Source: an uncultured Acidobacteriota bacterium (GTDB lineage Bacteria > Acidobacteriota > Terriglobia > Terriglobales > Acidobacteriaceae). Taken from it: a stretch of DNA of 64,000 nucleotides. Positions 54,762 through 62,910 of this stretch are shown piece by piece (the stretch's first letter is position 1; each line of letters begins with the position of its first letter). The notes beneath the pieces were generated by a model that saw only the letters and a program-made list of their open reading frames with translations, made no database searches and was not told the DNA's origin. Made by a program: the position numbers and the translations under genes. The DNA is taken from assembly GCA_903873705.1 (NCBI GenBank), contig CAIQPK010000072.1, positions 124,001-188,000 of the forward strand. The letters run 5' to 3'.

Positions 54762-56008
54762 TACTGCTCCTCCCCATTGGCGGAGTCGGTCGTTCCGAGG
54801 GAAGAGCGCTTCGGCTCTACAAGTTCTCCTTGCTGAAAGCTGGCCAGATTCGCGACGATGACACGATCGCCTGCGTTCAGTCCGCTCAGTATCTCAGTAC
54901 GATTGGCCGTGGAAACACCTACCTGCACGGCCCTCTTCTGCACACGATTCGAACTATCCACCAACATCACGAACGGTTGACTTCCGGTGTGATCCACGGC
55001 CTGAACAGGAACCACGAGCGCGTTGCCTGCCCGCTGAATGTTGAGCGAGACATCGGCGTACATTCCGGGATTCAGTTTGCCGTCGCGATTCGGTACGTCG
55101 ATTTCGACCTGCATGCTGCGGGTGGAGGAATCCAAAGCCCCGGTGTTGCGCGCTACGGTTCCAGTGAAGGTTTTGCCGGTTGCGCCAACATGGATCGAGG
55201 CGGAGTCGCCTATCTTGATGAAGGCGGCGAGGGACTCGGGAACAGGAAGGCGAAGTCTTAACACGTCTACCTGGGCGACTTTTACGACGGGCATCGATCC
55301 GGCGTTTGACGTTCCTGCCTGGATGAGCGAACCCGTGTCAGCATAGCGCCACGTGACGATGCCGTTGAACGGCGCCGTTATGCGGGAGTAGTCCGCCATG
55401 GACGAGTAGTGCTGACGGTCAGCTTGCGATACTCCCAGTTGTTCCTGCGTGGCGGAGTACGCCGACTTCGCCGCGTCCACCTGAGCTGCTCCTGCTCGAT
55501 CCTTCGCGAGGGCGTCGTCAAGTTCCTGCTGCGCGATGAGTCCGGGGCGAGCGTCAGACGCCTGCTGCAGACGTTGCGCGGCGGAGTGGACAGCATCGTA
55601 GTTTGCCTGCGCCCGAAGAATCTCACTTCTTGCGCGAGTGATCTGCTCCTGGGTTTGACGGACACCGGCGTCGGCTCCCTGGACCTGAGCGGTGATCTCA
55701 GGAATGTCGAGCGTTGCGAGCACCTGGCCTGTGTGGACTTGGTCTCCGATGTCGACGTGGATGTGCTTTATGTAGCCCGCGACTTTAGCGTGTAACTCGA
55801 CTTCCTGAAAAGGAAAAAACCCTCCCGCGACATTCAACGTGTTGCTCAAGGGCGCTCGATCAGCAGCAACTACGGCAGCGGGCGGGATGCTTGAAACGGC
55901 AGCGGCATCATCGCTGGATGCGCGGCAACCGCTAACACTGATGAGGAAAAGGAAAAGAGACGCCGAACTCCATAGGAGCTTCGCGCGCAACGCTTGAGAC
56001 AGGGTCAT
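54761..56008 (-). CDS. RND periplasmic adaptor lipoprotein (HlyD/AcrA family)
   Basis: 415 aa from ATG 56008. The signal peptide has the lipobox VSGC, so it is probably lipid-anchored. A barrel-sandwich/lipoyl part (EVELHAKVAGYIKHIHVDIG; YSRITAPFNGIVTWRYADTG) flanks a coiled-coil hairpin (about 120-210), then beta-barrel and membrane-proximal domains. It bridges the RND pump and the TolC-like channel. It is first in the operon. A 5-bp inverted repeat about 30 bases upstream may be an operator. Confidence 0.9.
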   Translation of the reverse strand: MTLSQALRAKLLWSSASLFLFLISVSGCRASSDDAAAVSSIPPAAVVAADRAPLSNTLNVAGGFFPFQEVELHAKVAGYIKHIHVDIGDQVHTGQVLATLDIPEITAQVQGADAGVRQTQEQITRARSEILRAQANYDAVHSAAQRLQQASDARPGLIAQQELDDALAKDRAGAAQVDAAKSAYSATQEQLGVSQADRQHYSSMADYSRITAPFNGIVTWRYADTGSLIQAGTSNAGSMPVVKVAQVDVLRLRLPVPESLAAFIKIGDSASIHVGATGKTFTGTVARNTGALDSSTRSMQVEIDVPNRDGKLNPGMYADVSLNIQRAGNALVVPVQAVDHTGSQPFVMLVDSSNRVQKRAVQVGVSTANRTEILSGLNAGDRVIVANLASFQQGELVEPKRSSLGTTDSANGEEQ

Positions 56009-56037
56009 AGGGGCACTCGCTAGTCGGATGATTGACC

Positions 56038-56052
56038 GTGCCAAACAGGCAC
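56038..56052. promoter_or_regulatory. possible operator upstream of the efflux operon
   Basis: Inverted repeat GTGCC-AAACA-GGCAC, about 30 bases before the adaptor start. This is a plausible repressor site, but no regulator gene for the pump is adjacent. Confidence 0.35.
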
Positions 56053-56091
56053 ACTCCCGGGCGCAGGAAAACGTCCGGCAAGAAGCTGAGA

Positions 56092-56451
56092 TTAGATTGT
56101 GGGAGGAGGGCGTACGACTAGATGAGGCGAAAACCAGCACTGGAGAGCAGGTGCTGCGAACACCATCGCCAAAGCACTCTTCATCAATGGAAGACTGGAA
56201 AAGAGACTCAGGCACCCTAAAATCAAAAATGCCGTGGCGGCCAGAAGCTGGGGGGCTTTCGATAGCGCTTGTTCTGCGTTCCGTTGCTGCAGCTTCATAG
56301 AAGCGATTTGCTTCTGAGGCGTACCCGGCTGCGACATGGACGCCTTGGCTGCGATCGCGAAGAAGATGACCAACATGCACAAAGCGCAACCGAAGAGCTG
56401 TCTCAGGCTCCTTCGGCGATGCGAGTTCAGCAGGATCATCATCTTCCCCAT
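56092..56451 (-). CDS. possible small membrane protein, unrecognised
   Basis: An open frame of 119 codons from ATG 56451 has two hydrophobic segments (LFGCALCMLVIFFAIAAKAS and APQLLAATAFLILGCLSL) with a polar linker (QKQIASMKLQQRNAEQ). It lies upstream of the efflux operon in the same direction. The first segment could be a signal peptide. No family is recognised and the ribosome site is weak; a longer frame to 56658 also exists. It may not be real. Confidence 0.35.
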   Translation of the reverse strand: MGKMMILLNSHRRRSLRQLFGCALCMLVIFFAIAAKASMSQPGTPQKQIASMKLQQRNAEQALSKAPQLLAATAFLILGCLSLFSSLPLMKSALAMVFAAPALQCWFSPHLVVRPPPTI

Positions 56452-57177
56452 CGTATCGTATGACGAGGAATTCGCGCGGAGGTAGCTTGCCGACCCGGTA
56501 TATCGCCGGGATCGGCACGGTGCCCAATCTGTTTTCAGCAATATGCCGGAATGACTGTCGCGGCCACCTGTCGAATCGATGGCCAACTTCCTAATTAGCG
56601 TGTTTTGTGAAAATGGGGGCCCTGGCTTCATCTTCCCTGCGCTTCTTGAGCAAGACATAGATACTGTACCTATCCGCGAGTATCGGGAATCCGATTAAAA
56701 CCCAAATGAGATACATAACGACCTCCAGTCATTCGAGAGCAGGCGTCAGGATGAGCTGCGACCGCAATAGACGTTAGCGCTCTGCTAACTAACGCCGGAC
56801 CATGCGAGGGAGTGAGTACTCCCGGCTCGTGGTGGAGGTTTGAGGAATGTTGGTGGGAAGGTTAGATGGACGGATCTTTGGGAGACTTCGCACCTGCGTT
56901 GTTCGCGCAACACACGCAGAACGTTTCCTGAGAAAATCGGTGGCATCGTGCGCTGGGCTGAATACCATGGCAGCTCCAACATGAGACACACCAACGACCT
57001 AAGTGGACATAAAAGTCCATGGCGATGCAAACGCATCGTCCCACAGATACGGCGGACTCGAATGTTATCAACTGGGACTAATCGGGAGTGGTAATAGAGA
57101 GAAGCCCAGCAAAGCCACCTTTGCATGCGGGGAGAGGGAATATGTGGGACAAATGGGGATTGATCGGAAGGGATAGA
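56452..57177. other. non-coding stretch between the efflux region and tRNA-Arg
   Basis: About 725 bases with no convincing gene. The open frames on both strands are short and overlap. Small inverted repeats occur (GTTAG...CTAAC near 56772-56790; GGGAGT-GAGT-ACTCCC at 56808-56823). Base composition is lower in GC than the core genes, as in the efflux operon. No integrase or transposase fragment was seen. Confidence 0.4.
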
Positions 57178-57254
57178 TGGTGGCCCGGGCAGGAGTCCAA
57201 CCTGCGACCTTCGCGTTAGGAGTGCGCTGCTCTATGCAACTGAGCTACCGGGCC
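57178..57254 (-). tRNA. tRNA-Arg (CCU)
   Basis: The reverse complement folds as a tRNA: acceptor GGCCCGG/CCGGGCC, D-arm GCTC/GAGC, anticodon loop CTCCTAA (anticodon CCT), T-stem GCAGG/CCTGC with loop TTGGACT, discriminator A, CCA encoded at 57178-57180. The anticodon stem has an A-C mismatch at 31-39 and G-A at 27-43. The T-loop reads TTGGACT where TTCGAxx is usual, an uncommon second base pair context. It decodes AGG. Confidence 0.92.
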
Positions 57255-57283
57255 AACAGGGGTAGTGTACCGTGTGGCGGAGT

Positions 57284-57793
57284 TCAGGCGTTGCCGCAGC
57301 CGCGGGAGATCACGCGCGGCTTCCGCCACTCTTCATCGGTGGCAAAGGCGACGCAGCTGGCGCCGGTCTGGGTGTTGACGCGGTAGGTGATGTTGCCCTG
57401 GCGATACCACTGATATTGGCCGGTTCCACCAAAACGCTGCCCGTTGGGGTTGTTGGGGATCTGGGAGTCGGCTACCGGGAGTGGATCGCTGGGTTTGGCG
57501 ATGTTGGTGATGCGGGGTGTGGCTTCCGGCGTAGTGGTGGCGGCTGCCGGGGTGGCCGTGGTCTGGGTTGTCGCGGTTTGGGTCGTAGTGGCTGCGGCGG
57601 GTGCGGGAGTGGGCTCGGGTGCGGGGGGAGCGGGTTCAGGCTGATCTTTGGCGGTGGCGTCTGGCGTCACGTTGCGAATGAAGACGTCGCCGTTAACAGG
57701 GACGTCTTTGCCGGAGTTTGCGCGTTTGTAGAACCACCAGCAGCCTCCCAGGATCAGGAAGGCCCCCAGTACCCACGCGATTGTTCTCAGCAT
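57284..57793 (-). CDS. membrane-anchored protein with Thr/Ala/Pro linker
   Basis: 169 aa from ATG 57793 with GAGGGG upstream. The N-terminus is one hydrophobic segment (TIAWVLGAFLILGGCWWFYK). ILGGC fits a lipobox, but the Trp/Tyr/Lys that follow also suit an uncleaved anchor. A 60-residue Pro/Thr/Ala-rich linker leads to a small C-terminal domain (GTGQYQWYRQGNITYRVNTQTG) with two Cys. It is exported or periplasm-facing, and the family is not recognised. Confidence 0.7.
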   Translation of the reverse strand: MLRTIAWVLGAFLILGGCWWFYKRANSGKDVPVNGDVFIRNVTPDATAKDQPEPAPPAPEPTPAPAAATTTQTATTQTTATPAAATTTPEATPRITNIAKPSDPLPVADSQIPNNPNGQRFGGTGQYQWYRQGNITYRVNTQTGASCVAFATDEEWRKPRVISRGCGNA

Positions 57794-57949
57794 TGCTTCC
57801 CCTCGCCAGTTATAGATGCCCGATGCAAACCTTTGTATCCCTATCAATGATGGCGCGGACAGGCGGCGGGTGTGCGGGAAAGACAGGCAGAGAACATAGC
57901 TCGTTACCTGCAAAATAGGTTCCCGGTCCCAGCGTAGTATCATCGCTTC

Positions 57950-58927
57950 GTGCCGAAATATTCGATTGTCGTCCCGTTTCATAACGAAGAAGACAACGTT
58001 ACCGTGCTCTACGACCGGGTAAAGCACGTGATGGAGCAGGTCGATACGAGCTTCGAGCTGGTGTTCGTGGACGACGGCTCGCGGGACCGGACTTACCGGC
58101 TATTGGAAGAAATTGCGGCGGTAGATTCACGGGTGCTCCTGGTAAAACTGCGGCGTAATTTCGGGCAGACATCGGCGCTGGCGGCGGGGTTCGATCACTC
58201 ATCGGGCGAGTACGTGCTGGCGATGGATGGCGACTTGCAGCACAATCCTGATGAGATTCCAGGGTTCCTGGCGAAGTTGGAAGAAGGCTACGATGTGGTG
58301 AGCGGATGGCGCGCGCAACGTGCCGACGGCTTGCTGCGACGGTTTCCCTCGCGGGTGGCCAACGGGTTGATGGCGCAGATTTCCGGCGTGGACATTCACG
58401 ATTTTGGTACGACCTTCAAGGCTTATCGCCGAGAAGTGATTGCGAATATTCCGCTTTACGGCGAGATGCATCGCTTTATCCCCGCGCTGGCTAGCTGGTA
58501 TGGCGCGAGCATCTGCGAGATTCCGATTTCGAACCCGGCACGGACGGCAGGGAAGAGCCACTACGGCATTGGGCGAACGTTCCGGGTGATGTTTGATCTG
58601 CTGACGATCCGGTTCCTACTGAAGTACATGTCGCGGCCGCTGCACTTCTTTGGCGTGGTGGGCGCGTTGGGTATGTTTTCGGGTGGCGGGCTGGCGACGT
58701 GGCTGCTGCTGCACAAGATCATGACCGGACGGGATGTGGGCGGAGAGCATGGGCCGCTGTTCGTGATAGCGGCGGTGCTGATCCTGGGCGGTATCCAGAT
58801 GATCGGAGTTGGGTTGCTGGGCGAGTTGCAGGTGCGGCACTTTTATGCGCAGTCGCAGCAGACGCCGTATACGGTGGACCGCGTGGTGCGGATGAAGCCT
58901 TCCGAAGAGATTTTGCGGCAGTCGTAA
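57950..58927 (+). CDS. GT2 polyprenyl-phosphate glycosyltransferase (DPM1/GtrB-like)
   Basis: 325 aa, GTG 57950. The GT-A domain (about 1-230) has VPFHNEEDNV, FVDDGSRDRT and the metal motif MDGDLQHNPDE. Two C-terminal hydrophobic helices (about 235-260 and 268-292) match the GtrB/ArnC/DPM1-like bacterial transferases that load sugar onto polyprenyl phosphate at the cytoplasmic face of the inner membrane. The sugar and the later acceptor are unknown. It is followed by a quinone oxidoreductase with no evident functional link. Confidence 0.88.
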   Translation: MPKYSIVVPFHNEEDNVTVLYDRVKHVMEQVDTSFELVFVDDGSRDRTYRLLEEIAAVDSRVLLVKLRRNFGQTSALAAGFDHSSGEYVLAMDGDLQHNPDEIPGFLAKLEEGYDVVSGWRAQRADGLLRRFPSRVANGLMAQISGVDIHDFGTTFKAYRREVIANIPLYGEMHRFIPALASWYGASICEIPISNPARTAGKSHYGIGRTFRVMFDLLTIRFLLKYMSRPLHFFGVVGALGMFSGGGLATWLLLHKIMTGRDVGGEHGPLFVIAAVLILGGIQMIGVGLLGELQVRHFYAQSQQTPYTVDRVVRMKPSEEILRQS

Positions 58928-58935
58928 GGCAGGGA

Positions 58936-58955
58936 ACAGGGATTAGGGATTAGGA
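58936..58955. repeat. short GGATTAGGGATTAGG direct repeat
   Basis: Two to three ATTAGGG units between the glycosyltransferase and the oxidoreductase, similar to the ATTAGAG tracts at 28334 and 33466. Confidence 0.4.
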
Positions 58956-58978
58956 AAGTCTTTAGTTCGGAGGAAGTT

Positions 58979-59947
58979 TTGAAAGCGATCCAAATTGCGA
59001 AGACGGGTGGACCTGAGGTCCTGGAGTATGTTGATCTGCCTAAGCCGGCACCGGCAGCGGGACAGGTGCTGATCAAGGTTGTGGCTTCGGGCGTGAACTT
59101 TATCGACACGTACCTGCGTGAGGGGCGCTACCCGGCACCGCTGCCGTTCATTGCTGGGCAGGAAGGTGCGGGCGTCGTTGAGGGCGTCGGCGAAGGTGCG
59201 ACCGGGTTCCAAGAAGGCGACCACGTGGCGTGGATGGGTACGCGCGGATCGTATGCGGAGTATGCCGCTGTTCCGGCAGCGGATGTGTTGCACGTCCCGG
59301 AGAAGCTGAGCCTGCACCAGGCTGCCGCGGCGATGATTCAGGGTGTGACGGCACACTATCTTTCACACAGCACCTATCCGATTCAGAAGGGCGATACGGT
59401 GCTGGTTCATGCCGGTGCCGGCGGCGTGGGACTGCTGCTGACGCAGATGGCGAAGATGCTCGGTGCGACTGTGTTGACAACGGTTTCGACTGAGGACAAG
59501 GCTGCGCTTTCGCGTGAGGCTGGCGCTGACCAAGTCATTCTTTACACGCAGCAGGACTTCCGTGAGGAACTGCTGAAGTTTACCGGCGGCGTGGGGATTC
59601 CGGTAGTGTACGACGCAGTGGGCAAGACGACGTTTGAGGATTCGTTAAAGTGCCTGCGGACGCGCGGAATGATGGTGCTGTATGGCGCCTCGAGCGGAGC
59701 AGTGCCACCGCTCGATCCGATTCGGCTGATGAGCTCGGGCTCACTGTATCTGACGCGGCCTACTTCGAAGGACTATACGCGGACGCGTGCGGAGCTGGAG
59801 CAACGGATGGGCGATGTGTTTGGCTGGATTCTCGACGGCAAGCTGAAGGTGCGGATTGGGCATGAGTATCCGCTGGCTGAAGCGGCGCAGGCGCAGAAGG
59901 ATCTCGAAGGGCGAAAGACGACGGGGAAGGTGCTGCTGATTCCGTAG
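58979..59947 (+). CDS. NADPH:quinone oxidoreductase, zinc-less MDR family
   Basis: 322 aa, TTG 58979 with GGAGGA about 6 bases upstream. The medium-chain dehydrogenase fold starts MKAIQIAKTGGPEVLEY. The nucleotide-binding motif is HAGAGGVGLLLTQMAKMLGA. The catalytic zinc ligands of alcohol dehydrogenases are absent, as in quinone reductases (QOR; crotonase-like zeta-crystallin group). It transfers hydride from NADPH to quinones or enones in the cytoplasm. The gene stands alone. Confidence 0.9.
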   Translation: MKAIQIAKTGGPEVLEYVDLPKPAPAAGQVLIKVVASGVNFIDTYLREGRYPAPLPFIAGQEGAGVVEGVGEGATGFQEGDHVAWMGTRGSYAEYAAVPAADVLHVPEKLSLHQAAAAMIQGVTAHYLSHSTYPIQKGDTVLVHAGAGGVGLLLTQMAKMLGATVLTTVSTEDKAALSREAGADQVILYTQQDFREELLKFTGGVGIPVVYDAVGKTTFEDSLKCLRTRGMMVLYGASSGAVPPLDPIRLMSSGSLYLTRPTSKDYTRTRAELEQRMGDVFGWILDGKLKVRIGHEYPLAEAAQAQKDLEGRKTTGKVLLIP

Positions 59948-60027
59948 CGGCGATGATGTTTTGACTTCCACAGGGCTGGCGCTCACACTGGAAGCTCACT
60001 GCTAATTCCTGCGGTCTTTGTTGCTAC

Positions 60028-60245
60028 TAGAGGCTGCCTGTCGATCACCGTTACCGCAAGGGAATGTTCGGGAAGCGCGGTGAAACTCCGCCACTGCCCC
60101 GCAACTGTGATGCGCGCACCTTTCGAGGTTGAAGGGTGAAAGCCTGGCCGGGATTTTCTCACTGACGCCTCCCCGGCGCCGGGAAGGGAAAGTCCAAATG
60201 CAGCAGGTCAGCTTGTAATCGCGCCAGTCAGGAGACCGGTTCCGC
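60028..60245 (+). ncRNA. cobalamin riboswitch
   Basis: The leader contains the conserved core GGTGAAACTCCGCCACTG followed by CCCCGCAACTGTGA (about 60079-60110), and the B12 box AGTCAGGAGACCGG at 60227-60240 pairs with that region. The order and spacing are those of the adenosyl- or methylcobalamin riboswitch. It lies about 50 bases upstream of the TonB-dependent receptor, so cobalamin should lower receptor expression. The exact 5' edge is uncertain. Confidence 0.93.
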
Positions 60246-60293
60246 TCGCGCACGTCACCACGCTCTCGCAGGGAGAGCGGAGGAGTTATCCCC

Positions 60294-62789
60294 ATGCCCC
60301 ATGTTCTGCGCCGCGCTGCGGCCGGCTTGTCTTTGCGTGCACCTTCGGTGCGACGCTTCGCCTTGGCGTTTTTCTTTTGCTCGTTGATGACCATCGCGGC
60401 CGATGCTGTGGTGGTGCGGGGTCGTGTGACGACGCCGCTGGGTGTAGTGGTGCCGGGTGCTCGAGTGCAGCTGGTGGAGTCGGGCAAAGTGGTGGCGGTG
60501 GGCATTGCGGGCGCGGATGGCACCTTTGAAGTGCGCAGCGGCGACGAGGGGCGGTTTACGCTGCTGACTTCTGCGGGTGGGTTTCTGCCGGCGGTGGGCG
60601 TGGACTTCTATGGCGGTGCGAGCGACGTGGTGACGCAGGATGCCGTGCTGGCGACGAATACGGTGCGGCAGGAGGTGTCGGTGACGGCGACGGGGATGGC
60701 GACACCGCTGCCACAGGTGACGGCGCCCGTGAGCGTGATTGGAGCCGAGGCGCTGGTGACGCGTGTTGGTATTACCGAGGAGTTGCGGCAGGAGCCGGGT
60801 GTGGTGATGGTGCAGTCGGGGCAGAGTGGTGGCGTGACATCGCTGTTTATGCGCGGTGGGCCTTCGGACGGCAACAAGGTGCTGATTGACGGCATTCCGG
60901 CGGAGGATGTGGGCGGGTCGTTCGACTACGGCACGGTTTCGAGCACGGGCGTGGCGAGCGTGGAGGTTTATCGGGGACCGAACAGCGCGCTGTATGGAAC
61001 GGACTCCCAGGCGGCGGTGGTGAACATCACGACGCCGCGAGGGTCGTCGCTGAAGCCGATGCTTGAGTACAGCGGCGATGCGGGGAACCTGCATGCGTGG
61101 CGCGATGAAGCGGTGGTGAGCGGAACGCTGAATAAGTTGGATTATCTGGGTGGGTATTCGCGGTTCGATATGTCGAATGCGCTGCGGTTCGATCGCTATT
61201 ACTCTGGTACGGCTGTGGCGAACCTCGGTTACAGCTTCAGCGCGAACACGCTGCTGCGGTTGACGCTGCGGCAAGGTGTTTCGGCTGAGGGGCTGCCTGG
61301 CGCGTATGACTTCTATGGGCTTGCGCAGAATGGCAAGGAGAGCGACCAGGACCTTTACTGCGGTGTGACGCTGGAGAACCGGACTGAGGGCGGATGGCAC
61401 AACCTGGCGCGTTATGGCATTGCGCGCAAGCGGGAGCAGGCGAAGTACTTTGGACAGCCTGGAACGCTGCTGACGTTTCCTGATCCGTTCAATCCGGGCA
61501 AGACATATAGCGGTTACTTCGGCAACGTGGTGACGATTCGCGGAGCGAATGGGTATACGGCGACGGATCGTGCGCAGCTATTTGGTGGAGCGAATCGCGA
61601 CCAGGACTCTAACCGCGATGAGTTTTACTACCAGAGCGATTATGTGTTTCCGAAACGTGTGGCCGCGTTGTTTGGCTTCCGTTATGAAGATGAGCGCGGC
61701 AGTTCGAATATTCCGGCTTACTTCAGCTTCCAGAAAACGGAGCGGAGAAACTTCGCTTACACGCTGCAATTTCAGGGGGACATCAAGAGCCGGTTCTTCT
61801 ATTCGCTGGGCGGTGCTGTCGAGAAGAACCATCTTTATGGCGTTGTTGGCGAGCCGCGGGTGGGGTTTGCTTATGTGCCGGTGCGGACTTCAGGCCGTTG
61901 GTTTCATGGGACGCGGTTGCGGTTCAACTATGCGCAGGGTGTGCAGGAGCCTTCGCTGGCGGTGGAGTTCAGCTCGCTGCTTACCGAACTGCAGCAGGCT
62001 GGCGATACGACGGACATCAAGGCGTTCCATGTTGGGCCGCTCGGGCCGGAGCGCTCGCGGACATATGACTTTGGCATCGACCAGAATGTGCTGGGCGACA
62101 AGATCGTGGTGAAGCTGGGCTACTTCCACAACCGGTTTGCTAACCAGGTGGAGTTTGTGGGTTCGAACGATATTCAGCAGTACTTCGGCATCGCTCCTTC
62201 GCATGATGCGTTCTTCTTTGGTGCCGAGTTGAACTCGCTGCAGTATCGCGCTGCGGGACTGGAGAGCGAGATTGCTTATCGGCCGACGCATCGTGTGCTG
62301 CTGCGGGGTGGGTACACGTATCTGGATGCGGTGGTTGAGAAATCGTTCTCGGGTGATGTGACGGCGGCGCTGGGTGGGTTTGCTAATGTGAACCCGAAAT
62401 ATCCGGGGATTGCGATTGGGAGCTCGGCTCCGTTGATTGGGGCGCGGCCGTTTCGGCGGCCTCCGCATACGGGGTTTGTGGCGGCGACGTATACGCAGCC
62501 GAAGTGGAGCGTGGCTCTGAAGGGCGCGCTTGCGAGCCGGTCGGATGACTCGACGTTCCTTGGATTCGTCGATCCGGCGGAAGCGAATACGCTGCTGCTG
62601 CCGAATAGGGATTTGGACTTTGGTTACGCGAAGCTGGACGTTAGCGGGACATATTCGGTCACGTCTCGCATCAGCGTGTTTTCGCAGGTGGAGAACCTGT
62701 TGAACGATCAGCACATCGGGCCGATTGGCTTTCCGGGTTTGCCGTTGACGGTGCGCGCTGGGATGAAGTTCCGGCTGGGTGGTGACTAG
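60294..62789 (+). CDS. TonB-dependent receptor, probable cobalamin uptake (BtuB-like)
   Basis: 831 aa, ATG 60294. The signal peptide (RFALAFFFCSLMTIAADA) is followed by a CarboxypepD-regulatory-like beta-sandwich (about 40-110; VRGRVTTPLGVVVPGARVQL), the plug (about 125-240; VLIDGIPAEDVGGSF, VEVYRGPNSALYGTDSQAAV) and a 22-strand barrel ending in the Phe-rich strand AGMKFRLG. The plug and TonB-box region match the outer-membrane receptors of the siderophore/B12 class. The riboswitch directly upstream makes B12 or its precursor the likely ligand. No BtuFCD transporter is in the window. Confidence 0.9.
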   Translation: MPHVLRRAAAGLSLRAPSVRRFALAFFFCSLMTIAADAVVVRGRVTTPLGVVVPGARVQLVESGKVVAVGIAGADGTFEVRSGDEGRFTLLTSAGGFLPAVGVDFYGGASDVVTQDAVLATNTVRQEVSVTATGMATPLPQVTAPVSVIGAEALVTRVGITEELRQEPGVVMVQSGQSGGVTSLFMRGGPSDGNKVLIDGIPAEDVGGSFDYGTVSSTGVASVEVYRGPNSALYGTDSQAAVVNITTPRGSSLKPMLEYSGDAGNLHAWRDEAVVSGTLNKLDYLGGYSRFDMSNALRFDRYYSGTAVANLGYSFSANTLLRLTLRQGVSAEGLPGAYDFYGLAQNGKESDQDLYCGVTLENRTEGGWHNLARYGIARKREQAKYFGQPGTLLTFPDPFNPGKTYSGYFGNVVTIRGANGYTATDRAQLFGGANRDQDSNRDEFYYQSDYVFPKRVAALFGFRYEDERGSSNIPAYFSFQKTERRNFAYTLQFQGDIKSRFFYSLGGAVEKNHLYGVVGEPRVGFAYVPVRTSGRWFHGTRLRFNYAQGVQEPSLAVEFSSLLTELQQAGDTTDIKAFHVGPLGPERSRTYDFGIDQNVLGDKIVVKLGYFHNRFANQVEFVGSNDIQQYFGIAPSHDAFFFGAELNSLQYRAAGLESEIAYRPTHRVLLRGGYTYLDAVVEKSFSGDVTAALGGFANVNPKYPGIAIGSSAPLIGARPFRRPPHTGFVAATYTQPKWSVALKGALASRSDDSTFLGFVDPAEANTLLLPNRDLDFGYAKLDVSGTYSVTSRISVFSQVENLLNDQHIGPIGFPGLPLTVRAGMKFRLGGD

Positions 62790-62820
62790 AAACACGGGTT
62801 ACAGAAAGTAGTTGCGATCA

Positions 62821-62853
62821 CCCGCAAAGCCTTGTGCTGAGCGGGTTTTCGTT
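62821..62853 (+). terminator. probable terminator after the TonB receptor
   Basis: Arms CCCGC (62821-62825) and GCGGG (62841-62845) with TTTTCGTTT following. The stem is short and the loop is 15 bases, so strength is uncertain. Confidence 0.5.
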
Positions 62854-62910
62854 TAGTTGGGGTGAACCCCGGAGGGGGTGTGCGGCGTCTAACTGAACGT
62901 GGAGGAAGTT

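Noticed and set aside
56840-57094. Open frames between the efflux operon and tRNA-Arg
   Set aside because: Overlapping frames on both strands, no motifs, no ribosome site.
57178-57254. Site-specific integration at tRNA-Arg
   Set aside because: No second copy of the tRNA 3' end and no integrase were found, so it is kept only as a possible reading of composition.
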